Assembly: GCA_000634215.1 (NCBI GenBank)
Contig: JFLX01000091.1
Location: 1 to 64,000 of the forward strand
Direction of reading: 5' to 3'
Origin: Prochlorococcus sp. scB243_495L20
GTDB lineage: Bacteria; Cyanobacteriota; Cyanobacteriia; PCC-6307; Cyanobiaceae
Length of the DNA: 64,000 nucleotides
The notes under the pieces: model-generated
Database searches by the model: none
What the model was told of the DNA's origin: nothing
What the model saw: only the letters and a program-made list of their open reading frames with translations
Shown: in pieces, positions 7,734-14,663 of the stretch
Layout: each line of letters opens with the position of its first letter
Position numbering within the stretch: the first letter of the stretch is position 1
Program-made: the position numbers and the translations under genes

Positions 7734-8036
7734 CTATTTAAACCAACCTTTTTTCTTTGGTTTAATCTCTTCTTTAATAACTTCTTTTTTTCTCCCAAAT
7801 AATCCCTTTTTTTGGACTGTTAAATTCTCTTCAACAGGTTTTGATTTTCTGTTAAATAAGCCTTTTTTAGGTTCTTTTTTAATTGATTCTTTTTTGTCGG
7901 AAATCTTTATTTTTTTAGGATTTGATTTTGAATTTTTGGGTTTGCTATCTGCAAATAAAGTTTGATATACAAAAAAACCAAAAACAGCAAAGAAGCCTAA
8001 TGCCTGTACTAGAGCAGTTCCAAGATTATCAAACAT
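7734..8036 (-). CDS. One-helix membrane protein with lysine-rich repeated tail
   Basis: 100 residues. An N-terminal hydrophobic helix (ALVQALGFFAVFGFFVYQTLF) is followed by a ~70-residue very basic tail in which a short motif recurs: KKGLFNRKSK, KKGLFGRKKE and a terminal KKKGWFK. A basic tail near a thylakoid or plasma membrane could bind nucleic acid, lipid or an acidic partner. It abuts the secreted peptide gene (8037) with no spacer, so the two are probably cotranscribed. Function unknown. Confidence 0.6.
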   Translation of the reverse strand: MFDNLGTALVQALGFFAVFGFFVYQTLFADSKPKNSKSNPKKIKISDKKESIKKEPKKGLFNRKSKPVEENLTVQKKGLFGRKKEVIKEEIKPKKKGWFK

Positions 8037-8222
8037 TTAGGCCTCAACTTTGTATAGTGATTCTTTTTCTTTCGCTTCTATACATTTTTTATCATCAGAC
8101 AAGCATTTAATTTCTGCCTTCTTCTCAGTATGAGAACTGCAGCCCCCTGCATTAGCAATAGATATTGGAAAAAAAGTTAGTGCCCCTAAAATTAAGGCGC
8201 ATGAGGTGTTAATCGGTTTCAT
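8037..8222 (-). CDS. Secreted cysteine-containing peptide
   Basis: 61 residues from ATG 8222: a signal peptide ending NANAG-type (IANA, cleavage near residue 25), then GGCSSHTEKKAEIKC and a second Cys in DDKKCIEA. The frame stays open upstream, but the signal peptide favours this start. The GGCxxH motif recurs in the secreted peptide at 28003-28236. It may bind metal or form a disulfide; this is inference. Confidence 0.6.
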   Translation of the reverse strand: MKPINTSCALILGALTFFPISIANAGGCSSHTEKKAEIKCLSDDKKCIEAKEKESLYKVEA

Positions 8223-8308
8223 AAGTTTTATTTGTATTATGGAAAAATAATTTCGCAATTGCGAAGATAATCTTCTCTTCTGCTAAAAGTATCCCCCATT
8301 TTATATAT

Positions 8309-8488
8309 CTATTTGTAGTAATTAACTAAATCGATAATTAATATTGCTAGTAATGAAAAACCTAAAATGAAAGGTAAATAAGGATATTTATTTAGAATTT
8401 TGTTAAGTTGATTTTTCGATGTTTGTTTTTCCTTTTTCTTTTCTCTAGGAGGTAAGCCTAACTCTTCCCTTCTCTTAGCTTCTCCCAT
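8309..8488 (-). CDS. Small membrane protein with MGEAKRR N-terminus
   Basis: 59 residues starting MGEAKRREELGLPPREKKK, a start seen in a widespread group of small cyanobacterial proteins (I believe the DUF2839-type group), then a single C-terminal helix (PYLPFILGFSLLAILIIDLV). Function unknown. Confidence 0.6.
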   Translation of the reverse strand: MGEAKRREELGLPPREKKKEKQTSKNQLNKILNKYPYLPFILGFSLLAILIIDLVNYYK

Positions 8489-8611
8489 AATTTTTAAACT
8501 ATTTATGACTATTCTATATACCTAGTAGTAGTGTATTGTTCTAGATTTAAATTATTAACGATTAATTTAATTTAAATTTTGGATATATTAAAAATATATA
8601 AAAAAAATTAC

Positions 8612-8719
8612 ATGATAGAAGTAGTTTGGTCAGTAAATATAATGATTGCAATTCTTATTATTGGTGTTGCCTGGGTTCTTTATTACATATTTACTTATGA
8701 TCAAAAATTTACTTCCTAG
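8612..8719 (+). CDS. 35-residue single-helix membrane peptide
   Basis: ATG 8612 to TAG 8719 encodes MIEVVWSVN followed by a strong transmembrane helix (IMIAILIIGVAWVLYYIFTY) and a short polar end. Size and topology are like small photosystem or cytochrome b6f subunits, but it does not match PetG, PetL, PetN, PsbM, PsbT or PsbX as I know them. It lies 4 bp upstream of the Nif11-like gene. Confidence 0.45.
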   Translation: MIEVVWSVNIMIAILIIGVAWVLYYIFTYDQKFTS

Positions 8720-8723
8720 ATAA

Positions 8724-8906
8724 ATGTCAGATAAAGATCTAAGCAATTTTCTAAAAAAAGTAGAACAACTTAATCAAATTGCTGAGCTAATAAAAAATAA
8801 TCCTAGTAAAAAGTTATCCCTTTCAAAATGCAAGAATCATGATGAAGTAATCAAATTAACCACTGAGTGGGGTTTTGATATTGGTAAAAGGTGGGGAGAA
8901 TATTAA
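8724..8906 (+). CDS. Nif11-like small protein
   Basis: 60 residues. The order LSNFLKKVEQLNQIAELIKN ... CKNHDEVIKLTTEWGFDIGKRWGEY follows the Nif11 pattern (helix, then ..a...GF.i). In this lineage Nif11-type leaders also precede lanthipeptide precursors, but no core peptide follows a GG site here, so it looks like a stand-alone Nif11 protein. No modification enzyme is nearby. Confidence 0.7.
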   Translation: MSDKDLSNFLKKVEQLNQIAELIKNNPSKKLSLSKCKNHDEVIKLTTEWGFDIGKRWGEY

Positions 8907-8991
8907 TTGATTTTATTACCAGCTTTATTAAAATTGCCATCAAAATCAAATTAAATTCCTAAGATAAATTATTATTTCTTGTATTGGAGTT

Positions 8992-9762
8992 ATGAAAGAA
9001 ATTGGAGAAATAAAGTCAAATATATATAAAATAGCTGCTGTTACAGATAGAGGGCAAAGATTAAATAAATTAATTTCGCCTATGTATGAGGAAAAAGCTA
9101 ATGAAATGGAAGAATTGATTGATGCTCTTAAAGACTTTAATTTTGACATATCAGAAAAATTATTGTCTGGAGAGTGGGAATTGATTTTTTCTAATGTTGA
9201 ATTATTTCGAAGTTCTCCTTTCTTTCTTGCTATTGAAAAGGCATTAAATGATGAATTTAAAAGTAATCTTTTTTTTAAATTACATCAATTGCAAGTAGCA
9301 TCCTTTGGCATATCAACTATTGGGAGAATTGCTCAAAAGATTGATTTTGAAAAAAAAGAATTTATATCCACTTTTGACACTACACTATTTGGGCTTACAA
9401 CTATTCCTATCTTAGGTTGGTTCAAACTATTACCTACTTTTGGTGGAAGAGTAATAACCCTAGCAAGTGATTTAGTTTTAAGAAATAATTTACTTAATAT
9501 GAACTTACAAAAGACAAAAGTTTCGAAAGTTGATGGACTTAATAAGATTCCATTTTTTAGTGAATTACTTATGGATAGATGGTATCCAGTTAAAGAGGTA
9601 TGGAATAAGTTACCTTGGAATAAAGAATCGCCAAATTGCCAGGTTTCAATTATATACTTAGACGATGAAATGAGAATTATGCAGGATATGTATGGGTCTA
9701 TTTTTATTTATATAAGGCCTTCAATTTCCTTGTTGAATTCAAATACAATCTCTAATGATTAA
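8992..9762 (+). CDS. PAP/fibrillin family protein
   Basis: 256 residues. LLSGEWELIFSNVELFRSSPFF (residues ~57-78) and the C-terminal IIYLDDEMRIMQDMYGSIFIY correspond to the first strand and closing strands of the fibrillin barrel. It is longer than the copy at 6020-6562 and has a central hydrophobic stretch (TTIPILGWFKLLPTFGGRV). Probably associated with the thylakoid membrane; ligand unknown. Confidence 0.8.
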   Translation: MKEIGEIKSNIYKIAAVTDRGQRLNKLISPMYEEKANEMEELIDALKDFNFDISEKLLSGEWELIFSNVELFRSSPFFLAIEKALNDEFKSNLFFKLHQLQVASFGISTIGRIAQKIDFEKKEFISTFDTTLFGLTTIPILGWFKLLPTFGGRVITLASDLVLRNNLLNMNLQKTKVSKVDGLNKIPFFSELLMDRWYPVKEVWNKLPWNKESPNCQVSIIYLDDEMRIMQDMYGSIFIYIRPSISLLNSNTISND

Positions 9763-9867
9763 TTAAAACACTGAATAATAGTTTTGTAATTTATAGAAAA
9801 AACCATTAAAAATTTATTTTAAAGATTAATTAATAAAAACATCTCACATCTTAAAAACAAATAGGTT

Positions 9868-9890
9868 ATGTTCATAATGAACATTTTTTT
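9868..9890 (+). terminator. Terminator-like hairpin just before TM2 gene
   Basis: A perfect 7-bp stem (ATGTTCA / TGAACAT, loop TAA) is followed by a run of seven T. It lies 106 bp after the PAP/fibrillin stop and ends 3 bp before the ATG of the TM2 gene, so it either ends the upstream transcript or acts in the TM2 leader. Confidence 0.6.
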
Positions 9891-9893
9891 ATT

Positions 9894-10208
9894 ATGCTTA
9901 GAAATCAAGAAAAAAATTCTGTTGTTAGAGGAATATTCCTAATAGGAGGTTGGGGCTTAGGTCTAGACAGATTCTACGAAGGTGATAAAAAAGGTGGCTT
10001 TTTATCAATCATTGGTTGGAGTATCACATTTTTTAGCTTTATCTTTCTTAAATGTTCAGGTTATGAATATGTTGAAGGTGTGAAAAATTATTCAAATTAT
10101 TCCCCTAACCCTTTAATAGTATTACCTTTACTGGCAGGAGCATATGGTGGCTTTCTAATAATTAAGAAGGCATTTAGATTAGCAAAACAATTTGAGAATG
10201 CTGAATAA
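9894..10208 (+). CDS. TM2 domain membrane protein
   Basis: 104 residues. IFLIGGWGLGLDRFYEGDKKGGFLSIIGW is the TM2 pattern: helix, a GxxRFY-type turn, helix. A third hydrophobic segment (PLIVLPLLAGAYGGFLII) and a basic C-terminus follow. TM2 proteins are small membrane proteins of mostly unknown role. Confidence 0.8.
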   Translation: MLRNQEKNSVVRGIFLIGGWGLGLDRFYEGDKKGGFLSIIGWSITFFSFIFLKCSGYEYVEGVKNYSNYSPNPLIVLPLLAGAYGGFLIIKKAFRLAKQFENAE

Positions 10209-10226
10209 TACTATCAGCAGTTAAAT

Positions 10227-10388
10227 TCAAGATAATAATCCAGATCCTTTCAAATAAAATTTAAATAAAAGAATCACTAAAAGGTTTACTATTGCTAAGG
10301 CTACTAAACCATTTCTGTTTCTTACATCTAATTTCTTGACTAAATTAGAAAGATAAACTACTGGATTTTCTGGCTCTTTATTATCCAA
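10227..10388 (-). CDS. Possible small membrane protein (start uncertain)
   Basis: A 53-residue frame: acidic N-terminus (DNKEPENPVVYLSN), basic middle, then one transmembrane helix (LVALAIVNLLVILLFKFYL). No ATG is in frame before the upstream stop; TTG 10388 is the best start. The composition is protein-like, but start or frame decay near an A-run cannot be excluded. Confidence 0.4.
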   Translation of the reverse strand: MDNKEPENPVVYLSNLVKKLDVRNRNGLVALAIVNLLVILLFKFYLKGSGLLS

Positions 10389-10484
10389 ATTTTTTTTAAA
10401 TATTAATTTGACAAGAAAATATCACAGTTTCATTTGAAGAATCAAAAATGTAAAGATGAATATCCAAAAAGAAATAAATAATTT

Positions 10485-10859
10485 TTAACCCATAATTCCT
10501 GCATTTCTTAAGAACGCTTTACCCATATTGCCAATTACAAAAAATAGAGAAAGATTAATTAAAAGGACTATTAATAATGCCAACATTTTATAGTTTGGAT
10601 TAGTTGAAATGCCATCAAATCCATTTTTAAGAAATCTTTTAAAAAGTGATTTGTCAATTTTTATTTTTTGTTGCTCAGAATCAAGTCTTACTTTTTCTTC
10701 TGAAGAATCTTGATTACTTGCTTTCTCTAGAAATTCTGTAAATGCCTTAACATTTTCTTCTTTTTTATTCCCCTCATTAAGATCTTTATTGTCTTCATTC
10801 AAATTGGGGGACGATTCGATTGAATTATTTTCCTCAGGATTAAGTTTTGAATCTTCCAA
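10485..10859 (-). CDS. C-terminally anchored hypothetical protein
   Basis: About 124 residues from TTG 10859. The frame is open further upstream (to 10913), but that extension runs through a terminator-like hairpin and reads like non-coding sequence. The N-terminal half is asparagine/glutamate-rich and disordered-looking (NLNEDNKDLNEGNKKEEN); a basic helix and one transmembrane helix (MLALLIVLLINLSLFFVIGN) end the protein. No family recognised. Confidence 0.5.
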   Translation of the reverse strand: MEDSKLNPEENNSIESSPNLNEDNKDLNEGNKKEENVKAFTEFLEKASNQDSSEEKVRLDSEQQKIKIDKSLFKRFLKNGFDGISTNPNYKMLALLIVLLINLSLFFVIGNMGKAFLRNAGIMG

Positions 10860-10891
10860 ATTAATAGTAAATGCTAGGAGTATATTACACC

Positions 10892-10927
10892 AAAAAAAAA
10901 CCCACTCGATCAATTGAAGAGAGGGTT
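10892..10927 (-). terminator. Rho-independent terminator on the minus strand
   Basis: Read leftwards: a 9-position stem (10919-10927 with 10899-10907, one mismatch) followed by nine T (10892-10900 complement). No coding gene reads into it from the right, since the next gene (11038) is on the other strand. It may end a short untranslated RNA. Confidence 0.6.
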
Positions 10928-11037
10928 AGCTAAGGTTAAAGTTCTTAATTTTATAATAATTTATTTAAATTAAATTTGCGGTTAGAGCATAATGAAGTTT
11001 TAGATTAGATTATATTCAAGGTGATTTTTTCGTACAT

Positions 11038-11244
11038 ATGTTAGATGCAAATACTAAAAAAGCATGTAAAGATGATCCCTTAACAAGAGAAATTAAAATT
11101 AGAAATATAGAATATGCTATTGAACAAGCAGAATTGATGATAAAAGAATCAAAAATGAGCCAAGAAGAATTAATCTTTTTAAAAAGAAAAATATCGGACT
11201 CAAGACAGGATTTAGAAATACTTTATTTAATGAAAATTCAATGA
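11038..11244 (+). CDS. Small hypothetical helical protein
   Basis: 68 residues, charged, predicted mostly helical (IRNIEYAIEQAELMIKES ... EELIFLKRKISDSRQDLEIL), likely a helical hairpin or coiled coil. No signal or membrane segment. Function unknown. Confidence 0.5.
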   Translation: MLDANTKKACKDDPLTREIKIRNIEYAIEQAELMIKESKMSQEELIFLKRKISDSRQDLEILYLMKIQ

Positions 11245-11360
11245 ATATAAATTTGTTAATCTTTTAAAAGAATTGAATTTTTGCAAAGAAAATTAATTTG
11301 TATATTTGAAGACTTATAAAGTTTAAAGGGAATGTAATTATTTGTATAAAGGTTCTAGTT

Positions 11361-11462
11361 ATGTCTAAAAATAATCTATATATTCCTTTAAAGGTTGTTC
11401 CATACATCTTCATTTCAATTACTGCCATAGCAATAACAGCAGCTACATATGTAATTACTTAG
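11361..11462 (+). CDS. 33-residue single-helix membrane peptide
   Basis: ATG 11361 to TAG 11462: MSKNNLYIPLKVVPYIF followed by SITAIAITAATYVIT. One transmembrane helix, size similar to photosynthetic small subunits, but no known subunit recognised. Supported only by composition and an AAAGG-like motif ~10 bases upstream. Confidence 0.4.
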   Translation: MSKNNLYIPLKVVPYIFISITAIAITAATYVIT

Positions 11463-11527
11463 TTCTATAAAGCTATGTAAAGTTTTTAGATATTAAATAA
11501 ATTAAAATATTTGTAATAATTAATTGT

Positions 11528-11770
11528 ATGCATAAATTCAAAATAGCAATTTTTACAATATCAATAATCATATTTTCCCTAATTGGGATTAAAAAATTAA
11601 TTTATATAAATCAAGTTAATGATATAAAAAATAAAGAAGAATCATTTTTAAATGAATCTATACGTGTTTTAAATGAATGTTTCGATCTAGAAAATAAAAA
11701 TAAAAGAACTCTTTATAAATCAATTGAATTAATTGAGTATTGCTTAGAGGAATATGGATATAAAAACTGA
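11528..11770 (+). CDS. Small anchored hypothetical protein
   Basis: 80 residues: an N-terminal signal anchor (KIAIFTISIIIFSLIGI) then a soluble helical region with cysteines at ~52 and ~72. No family recognised; probably exported or anchored facing the periplasm. Confidence 0.45.
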   Translation: MHKFKIAIFTISIIIFSLIGIKKLIYINQVNDIKNKEESFLNESIRVLNECFDLENKNKRTLYKSIELIEYCLEEYGYKN

Positions 11771-11895
11771 TTTCAAAACTTGAATGATGAATTTCCTTAA
11801 TACTCCACTAATATGCAAATAAAAATTTTTCATCAATAATCTTGTTATGTTCCATAATTTTTTATTAATAATATTTACCAAATTTTTTATTTAAA

Positions 11896-12303
11896 ATGAC
11901 TAAAGTTAAATGTTCCTATTTAGGAAATTTACATTGTGAGGCTATTCATCTACAATCTGGTAGTTTTATTAGAACTGATGCACCTTTAGATCACTGCGGT
12001 AAGGGTGAAAGTTTTTCCCCAACTGATTTATTAGCAACATCTCTAGGTACTTGCCTGCTAACAATTATGGCAATCAAAGCTAAATCGAAAGGATTTGATT
12101 TGAAAGGTATATATTTAAATATTGAAAAAGTAATGACACAAAATAGCGAAAGGAAGATAAAAGAACTAATAATAGATATTTTTATACCAGAAGGCACTTC
12201 TAATGAAACTATTGATTATTTGAAAAAAGCTTCCAAAGAATGTCCAGTTACAAGAAATTTATCTAAAGAAATAGATATTAAAATAAGTTGGCATAATGAA
12301 TAA
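11896..12303 (+). CDS. OsmC family protein
   Basis: 135 residues. DHCGKGESFSPTDLLATSLGTCLLTIM carries the first conserved Cys of OsmC/Ohr-type peroxidases, and KASKECPVTRNLSKEI carries the second in the CPV motif. Members reduce organic hydroperoxides or have related thiol functions. The KGESFSPTDLLATSLGTC form is closest to the YhfA/OsmC-like subgroup rather than Ohr, so the substrate is uncertain. Confidence 0.85.
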   Translation: MTKVKCSYLGNLHCEAIHLQSGSFIRTDAPLDHCGKGESFSPTDLLATSLGTCLLTIMAIKAKSKGFDLKGIYLNIEKVMTQNSERKIKELIIDIFIPEGTSNETIDYLKKASKECPVTRNLSKEIDIKISWHNE

Positions 12304-12333
12304 ATCTCTAACATAGAAATTACATAAAAAATA

Positions 12334-12444
12334 ATGAAATACTCTATTGGAATAGTCATTCTTTTATTTGGAATATATGTAATGACAGACTTGGCATTAA
12401 AGACTAGGTATACAAGAAAAAGACTTTCAAAAGGAAAAAAATAA
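12334..12444 (+). CDS. 36-residue single-helix membrane peptide
   Basis: ATG 12334 to TAA 12444: helix MKYSIGIVILLFGIYVMTDL and a basic tail RYTRKRLSKGKK. It follows the OsmC gene by 30 bp. Real coding is suggested by topology only. Confidence 0.4.
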   Translation: MKYSIGIVILLFGIYVMTDLALKTRYTRKRLSKGKK

Positions 12445-12519
12445 ATCTTATAAATTTTAATATTGCAGGTTAAGGAAATAGATTTATTTTTGTACTGACA
12501 ATTAAGGCATATTTTAGTT

Positions 12520-12804
12520 TTATTTTTTCACTATTTTTTGGTCAATCAAACTAATCAAAGGGATCATGCAATTTACATTTATTCCAACAGTGCACCATGT
12601 ATAAATAATAAGAAAAAATATTTTTATAAATAAATTAGGGGGTAAGGTGAAAAATATTTTGAAAAACCCACCAATGAATAATACCAATATTCCAATTTGA
12701 AAAAGACCTTTGATTATCCATTTAAGTCCATATTTTTTAATGTTTATATAAAACCAGAAAAAAACAAAACTAGATAACAATAAATATATAAAATTTATGA
12801 TCAT
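12520..12804 (-). CDS. Hypothetical membrane protein
   Basis: 94 residues with three hydrophobic segments (residues ~3-20, 31-50, 58-78) and little else. No family recognised. Confidence 0.5.
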   Translation of the reverse strand: MIINFIYLLLSSFVFFWFYINIKKYGLKWIIKGLFQIGILVLFIGGFFKIFFTLPPNLFIKIFFLIIYTWCTVGINVNCMIPLISLIDQKIVKK

Positions 12805-12945
12805 CTTTTCAGAGAAAATCTAATAAATTTGCCATTATCAAGGCATGATGACAATTATCACTTTTTTATCCGCTAATTTTTTTTTTAAATGCAAAAGTTA
12901 AACAAAAAACAATAAAAACAAATTATTTATTTATTACTTTTTATC

Positions 12946-13329
12946 TTAAAACATTTTCGATTTTAGTAAATCAACTCTTTTTTGATTCACGCCAAAATCA
13001 CCTTCTCCAACTCTTGATTCTGATCTTATTGATAAGATGTTTGATTCAGGTAGAAAGGATACTTCTAAGTCGTCTACATACTTCATCCATTTACTTGTTG
13101 CCTCAGCATGAAGATAATCGCCATCAATTTCTACAATCTCAGTTCTTGGAGTATTTTCGATAAAGGTTTTAATCTCTTCAAAAGGTTTCTCAATATTGTT
13201 TACCTCCCATTCTTCTCGTACACAATGAGCAATCTCTACACAAGGTTTTAGTTCTATATGTGAGGCAAATGATGAAGAAGGGAATATAAAGCTTGAACAA
13301 ATTAAAATTGCTAAAAGAAGTACTTGCAT
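12946..13329 (-). CDS. DUF1499 family secreted protein
   Basis: 127 residues. A signal peptide ends SSSFAS (cleavage near residue 22), then PCVEIAHCV and RTEIVEIDGDYLHAEATSKWMKYVDDLEVSF ... ILSIRSESRVGEGDFGVNQKRVDLLK. This is the typical DUF1499 order. Probably periplasmic or lumenal; function unknown. Confidence 0.8.
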   Translation of the reverse strand: MQVLLLAILICSSFIFPSSSFASHIELKPCVEIAHCVREEWEVNNIEKPFEEIKTFIENTPRTEIVEIDGDYLHAEATSKWMKYVDDLEVSFLPESNILSIRSESRVGEGDFGVNQKRVDLLKSKMF

Positions 13330-13457
13330 TAACAGAAGAATTTAATGAATCATAATCTAACGAATTCAATTACTAATTTGTATTGACGACCTAGATCTTC
13401 GGAAGAAAGCATATATTTTTTTATATTCAGAATTTAATATTTATTTGAAATAATCCC

Positions 13458-13550
13458 AAAAAAAAAGATCTCTCTATGAGAGATCTTTTTAAAATTGATT
13501 TAAATCAAGTGTTTCCTTGTTTCCACTGATATAAATCAATTCCTCCTACA
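13458..13550 (-). ncRNA. yfr2: Yfr2-family small RNA
   Basis: On the minus strand the loop sequence GGAAACAAGGAAACA (complement of 13510-13524) is held by a long stem (complement of ~13498-13508 with 13526-13538) and followed by a strong terminator (stem 13462-13474 with 13478-13490, then a U-run). A doubled GGAAACA in a loop is the hallmark of the Yfr2-5 family of marine cyanobacteria. The ~93-nt size fits. The 5' end is estimated from a TATTAA-like -10 near 13560. Confidence 0.85.
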
Positions 13551-13632
13551 CACAAACTTAATATCACACCAAAATTCAAAATATGTAATGCTTAATAGAC
13601 CTCTATCTTAACTGTCACATGGCAAAAAATAC

Positions 13633-13710
13633 AAAAAGTACTCAAACATTTCGATCGAGTACTTTTAAAGTTATCAGAAAAAAGTGTGTGAGGAGTTTCT
13701 GATGTATTTA
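13633..13710 (-). ncRNA. yfr10: Yfr1-motif small RNA, probably Yfr10
   Basis: The minus strand shows ACTCCTCACACACTTT (complement of 13681-13696), the same core as Yfr1 at 47.7 kb. It sits in the loop of a perfect 8-bp hairpin (ATCAGAAA/TTTCTGAT, 13673-13680 with 13696-13703), followed by a terminator stem AAAAGTACTC/GAGTACTTTT (13634-13643 with 13657-13666) and a U-run. Its position directly upstream of the Yfr2-family RNA fits the Yfr10-Yfr2 tandem I recall from marine picocyanobacteria; the name is from memory. The 5' end is estimated. Confidence 0.75.
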
Positions 13711-13818
13711 ATCTACTCCGTAGGTAATTTAAAAGGCTACAGTATAAATTACTAATTATTTAAATCTTTCAGAAAATTGGGCGTTGATGAAAAAAATAAT
13801 CAAAAACATAAAAAATTC

Positions 13819-13953
13819 ATGAAAAGCATTTACAAAAAAATTATTTTTATTATTTCGGCAATTGCTCTTTTTTCAGTAATAGTCGGTATTGTCAAATATT
13901 CGCTTACTTATATTGAAAATAATCCCGAAAAATACTTACCTACACAAAAGTAA
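13819..13953 (+). CDS. 44-residue single-helix membrane protein
   Basis: MKSIYKK followed by a strong helix (IIFIISAIALFSVIVGIVKY) and a short tail ENNPEKYLPTQK. ATG 13819, TAA 13953. No family recognised. Confidence 0.45.
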   Translation: MKSIYKKIIFIISAIALFSVIVGIVKYSLTYIENNPEKYLPTQK

Positions 13954-14029
13954 GACAAAATTAAGTATAAATTCACTTCAAAAAATCTATAAAGTGTCTT
14001 AAATATGTTCTACAAAGACGGCTTGAGTC

Positions 14030-14173
14030 ATGAAAATCAAAAATACTTCGGTTCTCAATCAGAATAATATTAATTTAAGTCAATTTAAAAATAAGCATAA
14101 ATATCAAATACTTGAGAATTACTGGAAGAAAAGAAAGAAGGAATGTGAAAAAAATCTTTCAAAATTTTGCTAA
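14030..14173 (+). CDS. Small basic hypothetical protein
   Basis: 47 residues, asparagine- and lysine-rich, with KHKYQILENYWKKRKKECEK as a likely helix and two cysteines near the end. It lies 9 bp upstream of the next gene. Function unknown. Confidence 0.4.
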   Translation: MKIKNTSVLNQNNINLSQFKNKHKYQILENYWKKRKKECEKNLSKFC

Positions 14174-14182
14174 TCGATAATT

Positions 14183-14431
14183 ATGAATTTTATATTTTCT
14201 TTCTTTTTAGCATCTGTAATGTGGGTACAAGTTCCACAGTGGGAAGCTGACTGGTCAAAATGTGCTGTAGATGTTCCCGATTCGTCATGTCACTGGTACG
14301 TAGCTGCTCCCGATAATACTTTTGGGGAAGGATTTAATTGGGAAAACGCTCCTTGGTTTGATGCTAATGGATTACAAGATGTAGCTAAGATTGAGAAAGA
14401 ATCTGTAGTAGAAAAACTTCAGAATAACTAA
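14183..14431 (+). CDS. Hypothetical tryptophan-rich exported protein
   Basis: 82 residues. A short hydrophobic N-terminus (MNFIFSFFLASVMWV) precedes VPQWEADWSKCAVDVPDSSCHWYVAAPDN and FGEGFNWENAPWFDANG. Two Cys residues eleven apart may form a disulfide outside the cytoplasm. The conserved-looking W/C pattern suggests a real gene, but no family is recognised. Confidence 0.55.
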   Translation: MNFIFSFFLASVMWVQVPQWEADWSKCAVDVPDSSCHWYVAAPDNTFGEGFNWENAPWFDANGLQDVAKIEKESVVEKLQNN

Positions 14432-14516
14432 AGTTTCTATTTCATCAATTAACTTTTAAAAGTATTTAAATCTAGTTGCTTAGTGGTTAACTTTTGATTA
14501 ATTAAATAATTTTTTT

Positions 14517-14663
14517 ATGCGTTTCAAAGTAAGTCTTAAAAAAAATGGAAAGGAATTTGATGAAGTTGTTATAGCTAATAATAAAAAAGAAGCTATGGAA
14601 GTAGCTTTAAAAAACAATCCAGAAGCTCAAGCATTAAATTCTGATTGGACATTTAAGATTTAA
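14517..14663 (+). CDS. Small hypothetical protein
   Basis: 48 residues: RFKVSLKKNGKEFDEVVIANNKKEAMEVALKNNPEAQALN gives a beta-strand then helix. The stop at 14663 abuts the znuB stop (14664) with no spacer, a tail-to-tail arrangement that supports it as real. Function unknown. Confidence 0.6.
   Translation: MRFKVSLKKNGKEFDEVVIANNKKEAMEVALKNNPEAQALNSDWTFKI

Noticed and set aside
10860-10913. N-terminal extension MIEWVFFW... of the 10485 gene
   Set aside because: Passes through a terminator hairpin and its T-run; the aromatic run is the translated terminator.
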